Part shown: positions 47,437 through 56,441 of the stretch, piece after piece | Layout of the letters: each line of letters begins with the position of its first letter | Numbering within the stretch: position 1 is the first letter of the stretch | Assembly: GCF_039541815.1 (NCBI RefSeq) | Contig: NZ_BAABGY010000016.1 | Coordinates: 310,001-374,000, forward strand | Direction: 5' to 3' | DNA from: Flavisolibacter amylovorans | GTDB taxonomy: Bacteria; Bacteroidota; Bacteroidia; Chitinophagales; Chitinophagaceae | Length of the DNA: 64,000 nt | Translations under genes and position numbers: made by a program | The notes under the pieces: generated by a model | Told to the model about the DNA's origin: nothing | What the model saw: only the letters and a program-made list of their open reading frames with translations | Databases searched by the model: none

Positions 47437-47976
47437 TCACGTATAATACGGACTGATCAGCGCATACACGATCGGGCCCGTGACGGCCACATAGAACCAG
47501 ATGGGCCAGGTGATCTTCGCGAGCTTGCGGTGGCGGGCATTCTCGCCAATGAGGGCGCGGTAGGCCGTGAAGAGGATGAAGGGAAGGATAATGGCCGCCA
47601 GCACGATGTGCGTGGCCAGGATGATATAATACACCGTCCGGATGGTGCCCGTGCCGCCGAACTTCGTTTCGCCAGCCAGCAGGTGGTGCGCGATATACGA
47701 CACCAGGAAAAAGATGGACAGGATCATCGCGCCCATCATGATGCGGCGGTGCGTGTCGTACTTGCCGTTCTTCGCGGTATAGAGGCCCGCGAGCAGTAGT
47801 ACTGCCACCAGCGAGTTGATCACGGCGTTGATCTTCGCGAAGATGTGCACGTCGAAGCCGGCGTCGATGTCGAGCTTGACGCGGCCCAGTACCACAACGG
47901 CGGCAAAGACCACAAAGGAAACGAGTAGGATAAGCGTACGGGCGCGCTTGTCATTTTTGCTGATCAGCAATGCCAT
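47437..47976 (-). CDS. DUF420 family membrane protein
   Basis: 179 residues with about five transmembrane helices (LILLVSFVVFAAVVVLG, AVINSLVAVLLLAGLY, MMGAMILSIFFLVSYIAHHLLAG, YYIILATHIVLAAIILPFILFTAY, WPIWFYVAVTGPIVYALI). Conserved DUF420 histidines are visible (AHHLLAGETKFGG, ATHIVLAA). In this family the gene often sits beside haem-copper oxidase genes and is thought to help oxidase assembly. It overlaps the SCO gene by 26 nt, so the two are translated from one message. Confidence 0.88.
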   Translation of the reverse strand: MALLISKNDKRARTLILLVSFVVFAAVVVLGRVKLDIDAGFDVHIFAKINAVINSLVAVLLLAGLYTAKNGKYDTHRRIMMGAMILSIFFLVSYIAHHLLAGETKFGGTGTIRTVYYIILATHIVLAAIILPFILFTAYRALIGENARHRKLAKITWPIWFYVAVTGPIVYALISPYYT

Positions 47977-48808
47977 GGGAGCGTTTGTCTTTTTTCAGGT
48001 AATACGAAAAGGCCATCAACCCGGCGATGAGCGCGAATGCGAGTACCGCTATGAGTTCCAGCTTGCCGGCGAAGATGCCCTTCTTCTTCGGGTCCTTTTC
48101 GAGCGAAACGAGGATGATGTCGCGCGACAGCTGGCCGATGGACGCCGTGTCCAGCCCATGGTAATAGCCACGGATGTTGCGGTTCTTGTCGATCAGCACC
48201 AGCATATCGGTATGAAGGAAGCTCGTGTCCACACCCTTTCCATCAACAGCCAGCACCTTCATATCGTTGATCGAAAGGTCATAGATCTCTTTTTTATCGC
48301 CGGTGAGCAGCCACCATTTGTCGGGGTCGATACCATAGCGATCGGCCCAGGCCTTAAGTGCGGGCACCGAGTCGCGCTCGGGGTCTACGGAGAAGGAGAG
48401 CAGCTGCACATAGCGCGGCGCCTGGTCGCCAACCCGCTGGCCGCTGCTGAGGCCGTCTTGCAGACGCTTCATGTTCATCGTCATCCGCGGGCAGATGGTG
48501 GGACACTTCGTGAAGAAGAAATTGGCGACCACCACCTTGTTCCGGAACGAGTCGGTGTTACCGACCCTGGCCCGCATCGACTCCCAGGTCACCGTCTGCC
48601 CGAGCTGGTTGGTGAGCTTGAAATCCGGGATGCGGTGCCACAGGGTATCGTTGACCTGCTTCCCGTCAATGGTACGCGACGAAACGGAGTCGTAAATGTA
48701 ATGACGTGGCATCGGCACTACGTCCTTGCTGGCCTGCTTCACGATGAAGTAGCCCACAAGCGGCAGGAGGAGGGCAACGAGCAACCCGTATATGGCGGTC
48801 TTGTTCAC
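47951..48808 (-). CDS. SCO1/SenC-family copper chaperone
   Basis: 285 residues; the start is a GTG at 48808. An N-terminal membrane anchor (GLLVALLLPLVGYFIV), a periplasmic thioredoxin-like domain with the copper-binding CPTIC (Cys102, Cys106) and the distal His (SFLHTDMLVLID, H199), then a C-terminal transmembrane helix (LIAVLAFALIAGLMAFSYYL) are visible. SCO proteins deliver copper to the CuA centre of cytochrome oxidase subunit II, encoded upstream. A terminator separates it from the oxidase genes, so it may have its own promoter. Confidence 0.93.
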   Translation of the reverse strand: MNKTAIYGLLVALLLPLVGYFIVKQASKDVVPMPRHYIYDSVSSRTIDGKQVNDTLWHRIPDFKLTNQLGQTVTWESMRARVGNTDSFRNKVVVANFFFTKCPTICPRMTMNMKRLQDGLSSGQRVGDQAPRYVQLLSFSVDPERDSVPALKAWADRYGIDPDKWWLLTGDKKEIYDLSINDMKVLAVDGKGVDTSFLHTDMLVLIDKNRNIRGYYHGLDTASIGQLSRDIILVSLEKDPKKKGIFAGKLELIAVLAFALIAGLMAFSYYLKKDKRSHGIADQQK

Positions 48809-48856
48809 GGTAGGAGGTTGGTGGCTTTCGGAAAGGTGATCGACGGAGCCTGGTGG

Positions 48857-48896
48857 GTATAAAAAACCGTCGCCCGCAAAGGTATGCAGGCGACGG
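48857..48896 (-). terminator. rho-independent terminator of the oxidase operon
   Basis: Perfect 8-bp arms CCGTCGCC (48867-48874) and GGCGACGG (48889-48896) with a 14-nt loop. On the minus strand the stem is followed by TTTTTTATA. It lies between the subunit IV gene and the SCO gene. Confidence 0.85.
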
Positions 48897-48920
48897 CTTC
48901 GTTATTTACGTCATGCGGAA

Positions 48921-49364
48921 TTAATGCAGGCCGGTGGCGCGGGTCGTGTCGGCCTTCTTCATTTCGTGCTGCATCGTCGTCTCCTGGTAGTACTTGTCGT
49001 AGCGGTTCCGGAGGGTGCGGAAGGAGTTACCGTCCCACAGGAAGGCCGCGATGAACCAAACGAAGAGGAGCAGCGGCATCACGATGGTCATGATCATGTT
49101 GCGGATCTCGTCGCCGAGGTGCATGAAGATGCTGACGATGTAGAAGGCCTTGGCGATCGTGAGGATGCAGATGACGCCTTTGAGCAGCAGCAGTACGAAG
49201 GACGACATGTCCATAGCGTACATGGCCAGGCCGAGGCCGAGCTCGATAACCGTCAGCACCGACAGGATGATGGTCGTTTTCCAGATGCGGCTTGTGCCGT
49301 GCGAAGGCTCGTGGTGATAGGTGATCTCGGGGCTGTGCGTGTTGCTATGCAGGTTGTGTGCCAT
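48921..49364 (-). CDS. cytochrome c oxidase subunit IV (prokaryotic type)
   Basis: 147 residues. Three transmembrane helices (TIILSVLTVIELGLGLAMYAM, FVLLLLKGVICILTIAKAFYIVSIFMHL, MIMTIVMPLLLFVWFIAAFLW) match the CyoD/caa3 subunit IV family, including the K.FYIV..FMHLG motif. His-rich N-terminus. The last gene of the oxidase operon, directly before a terminator. Confidence 0.9.
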   Translation of the reverse strand: MAHNLHSNTHSPEITYHHEPSHGTSRIWKTTIILSVLTVIELGLGLAMYAMDMSSFVLLLLKGVICILTIAKAFYIVSIFMHLGDEIRNMIMTIVMPLLLFVWFIAAFLWDGNSFRTLRNRYDKYYQETTMQHEMKKADTTRATGLH

Positions 49365-49403
49365 TGTGTCTTTTTTGTTCGTGAAAGCGGGGAAAGGGTC
49401 GGG

Positions 49404-50276
49404 TTAGATCAGGTAGAAGCAAAGGAATACGAATACCCATACGAGGTCTACGAAGTGCCAGTAGAGACCAGCCTTCTCGATCATCAGGTAGTGGCCGCGC
49501 TTTTCGAAAACGTTGTTGCGGGTCATGAGCAGCATCACGATGTTGATGATGACGCCGGAGAATACGTGGAAGCCGTGGAAGCCGGTGATGGCGTAGAAGT
49601 AGCCGCCGAAGGCTACCGGGCCGGCCTCACGCACATGCATGTCGGCAAGGTGGATCATGCCGCGCAGCTTGTCGTCGCTCATGGCGAGCAGCTGCTCGTG
49701 GGTGAAGCTTTCGTTGTGGAGGTGTGCGAGCTTGGCGAGGCCTTCATGCGGCGTGGCGGCAAGTGCCTGCTGCAGGGCCGGACCTTCTACCAACGGACCC
49801 CAGGGGTTAACGGAGGTGGTCTGGCCGATCACTTCGAGGGCGCCGTTCATCAGCACGGGGTGCTCACCGAAGATGAGGTGGTTCCATTCCCAGGCCTGGC
49901 AGCCGAGGAATGCGAAACCGCCGATGATGGTCCAGATAAGCCATTTTTCTACCCCTTTCTTGTCGTTGTGGTGGCCGGCGTGTACCGCCAGTACCATCGT
50001 CACCGAGGAGATGATGAGGATGAAGGTCATTACCGATACGAACGCGAGCGGCAGGTTGGCGTGGCCGGTAAAGGGCATCGCGTTGAACACCACGTTCGGG
50101 TCGGGCCAGTAGTTCTGGGAGAAGCGAATGGTACCATAGGAAATGAGGAAGGCGCCGAAAGTGAAGGCGTCACTCATGAGGAAGTACCACATCATCAGTT
50201 TGCCATACTCCACATTGAACGGGCTTCGTCCGCCCGCCCACCATTGCTTACCCGTTACGACAGCAGATTGAGCCAT
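49404..50276 (-). CDS. ctaE: cytochrome c oxidase subunit III
   Basis: 290 residues. Family motifs: MMWYFLMSDAFTFGAFLISYG, LAFVSVMTFILIISSVTMVLAVHAG, GFAFLGCQAWEW, FYAITGFHGFHVFSGVIINI and a final GLYWHFVDLVWVFVFLCFY. An insertion of about 80 mostly polar residues (approximately 135-215) lies between helices and is larger than in typical subunit III. It stabilises the catalytic core of the aa3-type oxidase. A second, shorter subunit III gene lies upstream at 50418-50984. Confidence 0.93.
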   Translation of the reverse strand: MAQSAVVTGKQWWAGGRSPFNVEYGKLMMWYFLMSDAFTFGAFLISYGTIRFSQNYWPDPNVVFNAMPFTGHANLPLAFVSVMTFILIISSVTMVLAVHAGHHNDKKGVEKWLIWTIIGGFAFLGCQAWEWNHLIFGEHPVLMNGALEVIGQTTSVNPWGPLVEGPALQQALAATPHEGLAKLAHLHNESFTHEQLLAMSDDKLRGMIHLADMHVREAGPVAFGGYFYAITGFHGFHVFSGVIINIVMLLMTRNNVFEKRGHYLMIEKAGLYWHFVDLVWVFVFLCFYLI

Positions 50277-50290
50277 ATTTCAGTTTTACT

Positions 50291-50410
50291 GTTTGAAGTT
50301 TGAGGTTTGACGTTCTTCCCGTCGCACCTGGTTTTATTTCTCATAAGGGCCGCTGGCTGTGGATCCCGTTGCTTCAGGCAACTTCAAACCACAAACATCA
50401 AACCCCAAAC
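50291..50410. repeat. inverted heptamer arrays between the two subunit III genes
   Basis: The left array (50291-50311) is three units of GTTTGAA type. The right array (50383-50410) is four units of TTCAAAC type (TTCAAAC, CACAAAC, ATCAAAC, CCCAAAC) in the opposite sense. The spacer of about 71 bp is unrelated to the other spacers. The element lies inside the oxidase operon. Confidence 0.8.
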
Positions 50411-50417
50411 TTATCCC

Positions 50418-50984
50418 TTATCCGATCCACACAAAGAACACCAGCAGGTAGAGCCACAGCACATCAACAAAATGCCAGTAGGTCGCCATCACTTCTACCG
50501 GCACCACGTTGTAGCTTTTGCTCCGGCCGAAGAACGCCTTCAGGAACACTATTGCCAGGGCCACCACGCCGCCGATGACGTGCACTGCGTGCAGGCCGGC
50601 GATGACGTAAAGGAACTGGCCGGCACCCGCTCCGCGGAACTGGACTCCGTGCTCCCAGAGCCAGCGGAAGCCGGCATACTGAAGGGCTACGAAGGCGAGG
50701 CCGAGCACCAGCGTCACTACCAGCAGCAGGCGGTAGCGTTGCAGGGCACGCTGGCGGAACGAGCGGAGCGCGAGGTGCATCGTAATGCTGCTCAGCACGA
50801 TCGCCGCCGTCGAAAGCCAGAACGCAGAAGGTGTCTCCACCCCTTCCCAGTTGGCCTGGTTGCGCTTCACGATGTAGGCAGACGTCAGGCCTGCGAACAT
50901 CATCAGGATGCTGCCGATGGCCACCCAGAGGGTGAACTTGTGGGGATGTATCTTCTGTCGTTGTGTCGTGCTCACGATGTCCAT
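50418..50984 (-). CDS. second cytochrome c oxidase subunit III family protein
   Basis: 188 residues from the ATG at 50984; a TTG five codons earlier is a weaker start. Five transmembrane helices with WVAIGSILMMFAGLTSAYIV, FLYVIAGLHAVHVIGGVVALAI and the terminal ATYWHFVDVLWLYLLVFF of subunit III. It is shorter than the paralogue downstream and lacks the polar insertion. Two subunit III genes in tandem are common in Bacteroidota aa3/caa3 clusters; which one pairs with the catalytic subunit is not known. Confidence 0.9.
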   Translation of the reverse strand: MDIVSTTQRQKIHPHKFTLWVAIGSILMMFAGLTSAYIVKRNQANWEGVETPSAFWLSTAAIVLSSITMHLALRSFRQRALQRYRLLLVVTLVLGLAFVALQYAGFRWLWEHGVQFRGAGAGQFLYVIAGLHAVHVIGGVVALAIVFLKAFFGRSKSYNVVPVEVMATYWHFVDVLWLYLLVFFVWIG

Positions 50985-51035
50985 CTCTCGTTTTATCAAT
51001 CGGTTCTTATAATGGATCCCTTGCGGGACCTTGTC

Positions 51036-51968
51036 TTACAACTTGTCGGCCAGCAGCGCCAGCAGCACTACCGGCAGGTGCAGGTAGGAGCTGAACATCA
51101 CGCGCCGGGCGGCCTTGGCATCGTTCTCGCGATAGAGCCGCACGCACTGGAACACCAGGAAAGCGTTCGTCAGCGTCACGATGATGAGGCTCGTGGTGCC
51201 CGTCATGCCCGTATAATAAGGCAAGGCGCACACCGGGATCAGCACCAGCGAATAGATGATCGTCTGCAGCGCCGTGAACTTCGTAGGCCCTTTCTCGCTT
51301 GGGAGGAGCTTGAAGCCCGCACTCGAGTAATCGCGGTGCGCTACCCAGGCAATGGCCCAGAAATGCGGAAACTGCCACAGGAACTGGATCGCAAAGAGGA
51401 TCCAGCCGCCCACGTTGGAGTAGGTCCGCTCTCCCACCGCAATCGTGTCGAAGGGCATGAACCGGTCGGTACCCGCCACCCAGCCGATGAGGCAGGGAAG
51501 GGCGCCGGGAAATGCTCCCACAAACACGGAGATCGCGTTCACCTTCTTCAGCGGCGTATACACGAAGGCATACAGGAACAGGCTGAAGGCGGCGATGCCA
51601 GCAGAGAGGAAGTTGAAGAAGTACGCCAGGATGCCCACGCCGGCGAAGCCGGTGATAATGGCAAAGGCCCATCCTTCGGTTGCCGACATCCGCCCGGAAG
51701 CGATCGGCCGCTTGGCTGTCCGCTTCATCACGGCGTCGGTGTCCTTCTCCACCACCATGTTGATGGTATTCGCGGAGCCTACGACCAGGAAACCGCCCAC
51801 GAACAGCAGGGCGATCATCGTCCAGTCGAAGGCCACCACGTTGGGTGCCATCAGGTAGCAGACCACGCTCGAGAAAGTGACCATGATGTTCAGTGATGGC
51901 TTCGTCAGCTGCAGGTAATCCTTGAGCCGGCCGGGCGGCTTTTCCGCCGGCGCCTCTCCCTGATTCAT
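51036..51968 (-). CDS. ctaB: protohaem IX farnesyltransferase (haem O synthase)
   Basis: 310 residues from the ATG at 51968, which has GGAAAGGA about 7 nt upstream; an in-frame TTG eight codons earlier is less likely. UbiA-family features: YLQLTKPSLNIMVTFSS, the Asp-rich NMVVEKDTDAVMKRTAKRP motif, YAFVYTPLKK, WQFPHFWAIAWVAHRDYSSAGF. It adds farnesyl to haem B on the way to haem A for the oxidase encoded beside it. Integral membrane protein with about nine helices. Confidence 0.96.
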   Translation of the reverse strand: MNQGEAPAEKPPGRLKDYLQLTKPSLNIMVTFSSVVCYLMAPNVVAFDWTMIALLFVGGFLVVGSANTINMVVEKDTDAVMKRTAKRPIASGRMSATEGWAFAIITGFAGVGILAYFFNFLSAGIAAFSLFLYAFVYTPLKKVNAISVFVGAFPGALPCLIGWVAGTDRFMPFDTIAVGERTYSNVGGWILFAIQFLWQFPHFWAIAWVAHRDYSSAGFKLLPSEKGPTKFTALQTIIYSLVLIPVCALPYYTGMTGTTSLIIVTLTNAFLVFQCVRLYRENDAKAARRVMFSSYLHLPVVLLALLADKL

Positions 51969-52055
51969 CAAAACGTCCTTTCCGGTTTGCAAACGATCGA
52001 TTTCAAATAACTAAATCGGATCCCACAATATCAATCACACAGTATGCGCAGCGGC

Positions 52056-53888
52056 TTAGTGCTTCGTCTCGTTGGGGCCCAGGGGCTCCGTTTGCGGGAT
52101 GAAGTCACGGCCGTCTTTGCTGTAGTCGTAGGCCCAGCGGTGTACCTCGGGGATCTCGCCCGGCCAGTTGCCGTGGCCCGGGTTGATCGGCGTGGTCCAC
52201 TCGAGCGAAGCAGAACCCCAGGGGTTCAGGCTGCGCACCTTGCGGCCTTTGAACATGGAATAGAAGAAGTTGAACACGAACAGCAGCTGCACCGCGAAGA
52301 CGATGATCGACACGATGGTGATGAAGATGTTCAGGTCGTTGAAGTGGTTGAACGAGCTCCACAGGCGGAAGTCGAGGTAGCGGCGCGGAACACCGGCCAT
52401 GCCCTGGTAGTGCATCGGCCAGAAGATCAGGTAGGCACCGGCTAGCGTCACCCAGAAGTGGATGTAGCCCAGCGTGTTGTTGAGGTAGCGGCCGAACATC
52501 TTCGGGAACCAGTGGTACACACCGGCGAACATGCCGAAGAAGGCGGACACACCCATCACGATGTGGAAGTGCGCGATCACGAAATAGGTGTCGTGCAGGT
52601 GGATGTCGAGCGTGGAGTTACCGAGCCAGATACCCGTAAGACCACCCGAGATAAAGAGGCTCACGAAACCGATCGAGAACATCATGCCCGGCGTGAAGCG
52701 CAGGTTGCCGCGCCACAGCGTCGTGATCCAGTTGAACACCTTGATGGCCGAGGGGATGGCGATCAGGAGCGTCAGGAGCACGAAGAACGCACCGAGGAAG
52801 GGGTTGAGGCCCGACACGAACATGTGGTGCGCCCATACGAGGAAGGCGAGGATGGTGATGGCGAAGATGGAGCCAACCATCGCCATGTAGCCGAAGATGG
52901 GCTTGCGCGAATTGACCGACATCACTTCGGATACGAGACCCATCGCCGGGAGGATGATGATGTATACTTCGGGGTGACCCAGGAACCAGAAAAGGTGCTG
53001 GTAGAGGACCGCCGAGCCGCCTTCGTTGGGGAGCACCTGGCCGGCCACTACGATGTCGCTGAGGTAGAACGAGGTACCCAGGTGACGGTCGAACAGCAGG
53101 AGGATGAAGCCCGAGAAGAGCACGGGGAAGGAGAGTACACCGAGGATCGCGGTAAAGAACAGCGCCCAGATGGTAAGGGGCAGGCGCGTCATGCTCATGC
53201 CCTTCGTACGCATGTTGAGGATGGTAGCGATGTAGTTAAGACCACCGAGCAGCGACGACACCACGAACAGCGCCATCGACACGATCCAGAGGTCCATACC
53301 GATCTTGGAGCCGACCGAGGCCTGGCCGAGGGCCGACAGCGGCGGGTACGAGGTCCAGCCACCGGAGGCGGGGCCCGTCTGTACGAACAGGGAGGAGAAC
53401 ATCACCACGGAGGCGATGAAGAAGAACCAGTACGACAGCATGTTCATGAACGGCGAAGCCATGTCGCGGGCACCCACCTGAAGCGGAATGAGCAGGTTCG
53501 CGAAGGTTCCCGACAGGCCGCCCGTCAGTACGAAGAACACAAGCACGGTACCGTGCATGGTGATGAGCGCGTAGTAGAACTCGGGCTGGATCTGACCGCC
53601 CTTGGCCCAGTTACCGAAGAATGTCTCCAGGATGGGGAACGACTCGTCGGGGTATGCCAGCTGGAGGCGGAACAGCACCGAGAAGAGACCGCCCACGATC
53701 GCCCACAGCATACCCGTGATGAGGAACTGCTTCGCGATGGTCTTGTGGTCCATGCTGAAGATGTACTTCGAGATGAAGGTCTCCTTGTGGTGGCCATGGT
53801 CGTGGCCGTTGCCGTGATGGTGATCCACATGCAGGGCGCCGTGTGTGTCGGCGGCGGATTGCGTGTTGTGGTGTGTATGCTCGTTCAT
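52056..53888 (-). CDS. ctaD: cytochrome c oxidase subunit I
   Basis: 610 residues, twelve-helix haem-copper oxidase core. Conserved blocks: YFMHGTVLVFF-type ITMHGTVLVFFVLTGG (haem a ligand), WFLGHPEVYIIILPAMG with the His-Tyr cross-link pair, SINWVAHHMF-type VWAHHMFVSG (CuB histidines) and HDTYFVIAHFHIVMG (haem a and a3 ligands). His-rich cytoplasmic N-terminus (HTHHNTQ...HHHGNGHDHGHH). It reduces O2 to water and pumps protons. It is downstream of subunit II and 87 nt upstream of ctaB. Confidence 0.98.
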   Translation of the reverse strand: MNEHTHHNTQSAADTHGALHVDHHHGNGHDHGHHKETFISKYIFSMDHKTIAKQFLITGMLWAIVGGLFSVLFRLQLAYPDESFPILETFFGNWAKGGQIQPEFYYALITMHGTVLVFFVLTGGLSGTFANLLIPLQVGARDMASPFMNMLSYWFFFIASVVMFSSLFVQTGPASGGWTSYPPLSALGQASVGSKIGMDLWIVSMALFVVSSLLGGLNYIATILNMRTKGMSMTRLPLTIWALFFTAILGVLSFPVLFSGFILLLFDRHLGTSFYLSDIVVAGQVLPNEGGSAVLYQHLFWFLGHPEVYIIILPAMGLVSEVMSVNSRKPIFGYMAMVGSIFAITILAFLVWAHHMFVSGLNPFLGAFFVLLTLLIAIPSAIKVFNWITTLWRGNLRFTPGMMFSIGFVSLFISGGLTGIWLGNSTLDIHLHDTYFVIAHFHIVMGVSAFFGMFAGVYHWFPKMFGRYLNNTLGYIHFWVTLAGAYLIFWPMHYQGMAGVPRRYLDFRLWSSFNHFNDLNIFITIVSIIVFAVQLLFVFNFFYSMFKGRKVRSLNPWGSASLEWTTPINPGHGNWPGEIPEVHRWAYDYSKDGRDFIPQTEPLGPNETKH

Positions 53889-53922
53889 AACTTAAAGCTC
53901 TTTTGGATGGGTTGTCAAAGGG

Positions 53923-55020
53923 TTAGCGGTTCAGCATGGCGGTGGGCTGGGCGGCCGCGGCGGCACTGTCGGCAGACTGAACCGGCTTCATGTTGGTACC
54001 GCCCGGCTGTGCTGCGGGAGCGGCGGGGGCTGCGGCCGGTGCGGCACCGCCTTTGGCGGCGAGGTACTGCGGCTGCTTCGTAGCGATCCAGGCGTTGTAC
54101 TCTTCCTGCGTTTCCACGATCACCACACCGCGCATCGAGAAGTGGCCCTTGCCGCACATCTGGTCGCAGGAGATCTCGTAGTTGAAGTCAGGACCGTATT
54201 TCTCTTTCATCTGGCGGGTCGTGAACTTGGGGGTAAACCACATGGTGGTGGGGATACCCGGAACGGCGTCCATCTTCATGCGGAAGTGTACTAGGCCCAC
54301 GTCGTGGATCACGTCCTTGGCGCCGATGATGAACTTGACGGGTTTGTTGACCACTACGTGTACCTCACCGGTAGTATAGATATCATCGTGGTTGGCAGGG
54401 TCGTTCCAGTTCTGACCGAGGGGGTTGGCCGTAGCCTCGTTGATGTCTTTGTAATAGCGCTTGCCAAACTGGCCGTCCTTACCCGGGTAGCGGAACTCCC
54501 AGTTGAACTGCTTGCCCCACACTTCCACTTCCTGCGCGCCCTTGGGGGCCTCGCCGGTGATCTGGAACCAGTAGTAGAGACCGAAGCCCACGAGGATGGT
54601 GAGCGTGATCGCGGGGATCACGGTCCAGATCAGCTCGAGCTTGTTGTTGTGCGGGTAGTAGAACGCTTTGCGGCCTTCCTTCTCCTGGTACTTGTAGGCA
54701 AACCAGAAGAGGAGCACCTGCGTGAGCACGAATACGGCGCCGGTGATCCACAGGGTGATCATCAGCATCGAGTCGATGCGCTCGCCGTGGTTGGAGGCAG
54801 CTTCGCCCAGCACTTTGTCCTTCAGCGCCTCGTGGCACCACACCACCCCGATGAGGCCCAGGATCAGGAAGGCCAGCAGCAGGAAGGCGTTGATGCGGTT
54901 GTTCTCTTTCCGGGTCTTTTCCTCACCCCGCAGGATGGACACATATTCGCTGGCTTTGGCGATCTGGAAGATGATCAGGAATCCCAAAATGACAGCTACT
55001 ACAATCCACGAAATAGACAT
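53923..55020 (-). CDS. ctaC: cytochrome c oxidase subunit II
   Basis: 365 residues from the ATG at 55020 (an in-frame TTG lies 4 codons earlier). The N-terminal helices (ISWIVVAVILGFLIIFQ; NAFLLLAFLILGLIGVVW) precede the two classical subunit II helices (about 90-115 and 135-160), and the cupredoxin domain has the CuA motif SCDQMCGKGHFSM with two Cys, His and Met. There is no cytochrome c domain, so it is aa3-type. The C-terminal 30 residues are Ala/Pro-rich. It receives electrons from the alternative complex III encoded just upstream. Confidence 0.96.
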   Translation of the reverse strand: MSISWIVVAVILGFLIIFQIAKASEYVSILRGEEKTRKENNRINAFLLLAFLILGLIGVVWCHEALKDKVLGEAASNHGERIDSMLMITLWITGAVFVLTQVLLFWFAYKYQEKEGRKAFYYPHNNKLELIWTVIPAITLTILVGFGLYYWFQITGEAPKGAQEVEVWGKQFNWEFRYPGKDGQFGKRYYKDINEATANPLGQNWNDPANHDDIYTTGEVHVVVNKPVKFIIGAKDVIHDVGLVHFRMKMDAVPGIPTTMWFTPKFTTRQMKEKYGPDFNYEISCDQMCGKGHFSMRGVVIVETQEEYNAWIATKQPQYLAAKGGAAPAAAPAAPAAQPGGTNMKPVQSADSAAAAAQPTAMLNR

Positions 55021-55135
55021 ATCGTTATACAATTTGAATGGTCATCATCGGCACCGGTGTCCCTTTCGGAACGCATGTGCAAATTTCGTTATAGATTCAG
55101 CCTTTCGGCGTCTTTCAATGGTTATAAAACACTTA

Positions 55136-55154
55136 AGAAACGGTGCCCTTGTGG
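55136..55154. terminator. hairpin between actF and ctaC
   Basis: GGTGCC (55140-55145) pairs with GGCACC (55151-55156 region) across CTTGT, with T-rich sequence on the plus side and TTTC on the minus side. It lies about 10-30 nt beyond the actF stop. Probably an attenuating or mRNA-processing hairpin rather than a full terminator. Confidence 0.4.
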
Positions 55155-55164
55155 CACCTTTTGC

Positions 55165-56409
55165 TTAGGTGTGGTGCACGATGCTCTCCTTCAGGAACGG
55201 GTGGTTCTTGGCGTAGAGCGGCGCGCGGCTCAGGGAGCGCGAGGTCACAAACATGATCAGTCCGACGAAGCCGAGGCCGATACCGAGGTCATAGAGCATA
55301 TTGGGCACGTGGTCTTCGGAAACGCCCGGCATCACCATCTGGTAGAAGTCGATCCAGTGGCCGAAGAGGATCAGCACGGCCATCATGGTGATGGTGCCGT
55401 AGTTCCGCTTGGAGCCGCGCCGCATCAGGATCAGCAGCGGTGCCAGGAAGTTGATGATCAGGTTGGCGAAGAACAGGAACCGGTAAGGTCCGTGCACGCG
55501 GGGCTTGAAGTAGATCGTTTCCTCGGGGATGTTGGCATACCAGATCAGCATGAACTGGGAGTACCACAGGTAGGTCCAGAAGATGGAGAAGGCGAACATG
55601 AACTTGCCGAGGTCGTGCAGGTGCTCGCGGGTCACCAGCTCCAGGTAGCCGTTGTTCTTCAGGTAGATGACGAAGAGGGTGATGAGTGCGATACCGGCTA
55701 CGAAGGAAGAAGCGAAGGTGTACCAGCTATACATGGTGGAATACCAGTGAGCGTTGATGCTCATGAGCCACAGCCAGGGAATCGACGACATCACGGTGAG
55801 TCCGAACAGTACCGCGTAGGCAGCAGCCCATACGGTGTTGTTCCAGATATAGCGCTTGCCGTCTTCGCGGCTGAGGGGAGCGTTATCGATCGAGCGCGAG
55901 CGCTTGCGCATCTGCGCGCCGAGGAGCCACCAGCCCACAACGGTGATAATGGTCCAGACGATGTAGAAGGTCTTGTTGAGGAAGCCTTTCTTGGCATTCA
56001 GGATCTCGTCGTGCTTTACGTGCTCGGCGTCGGTCCAGTGGTAGATGGCGTGGTCGCCGCCCATTACAATGGAGAGCAGTACGATAAGAGCGATTACGCC
56101 GACGACGGGCACGCAGGACGAAACGGCTTCGGTGACACGGTTGAAGGACATTTGCCAGCCGCCCCAGGCGAGTGTGGTAGCGCAGATGAAGAACATGGCG
56201 GCATTTACCACCAGGAGGAAGTAAACACTGTTCTGAAGCAGGGAGGCCCAGAAGCGGGCGCGGTCATGTACCGCATGGGCGTCGGCACCGCCATGGGCGC
56301 CATAGGCGAAGTAAAGGAGGACCAGCGACAGAAGGCCCACCCCCATCAGAATGAAGGAGAAGGTTTTATATCGCTGGGGAACTAGGTATTGCTCTTTGAG
56401 GGCTGCCAT
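55165..56409 (-). CDS. actF: alternative complex III subunit ActF (membrane quinol-oxidoreductase subunit)
   Basis: 414 residues with about ten transmembrane helices, related to the NrfD-type subunits and typical of ActF in Bacteroidota (quinol:cytochrome c oxidoreductase). Features: WASLLQNSVYFLLVVNAAMFF, QMSFNRVTEAVSSCVPVVGVIALIV, TYLWYSQFMLIWYANIPEET, GHWIDFYQMVMPG and LGIGLGFVGLIMFVTSRSL. It forms part of the membrane arm that oxidises menaquinol. It follows actE by 32 nt and precedes ctaC. Confidence 0.94.
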   Translation of the reverse strand: MAALKEQYLVPQRYKTFSFILMGVGLLSLVLLYFAYGAHGGADAHAVHDRARFWASLLQNSVYFLLVVNAAMFFICATTLAWGGWQMSFNRVTEAVSSCVPVVGVIALIVLLSIVMGGDHAIYHWTDAEHVKHDEILNAKKGFLNKTFYIVWTIITVVGWWLLGAQMRKRSRSIDNAPLSREDGKRYIWNNTVWAAAYAVLFGLTVMSSIPWLWLMSINAHWYSTMYSWYTFASSFVAGIALITLFVIYLKNNGYLELVTREHLHDLGKFMFAFSIFWTYLWYSQFMLIWYANIPEETIYFKPRVHGPYRFLFFANLIINFLAPLLILMRRGSKRNYGTITMMAVLILFGHWIDFYQMVMPGVSEDHVPNMLYDLGIGLGFVGLIMFVTSRSLSRAPLYAKNHPFLKESIVHHT

Positions 56410-56441
56410 TGCTATACTTTATTAAGAGTCGTTCGGGTTGA

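Noticed and set aside
50307..51896. 529-codon plus-strand frame over the subunit III and ctaB genes
   Set aside because: Opposite two clear membrane-protein genes; His/Gln/Arg-rich product is a shadow.
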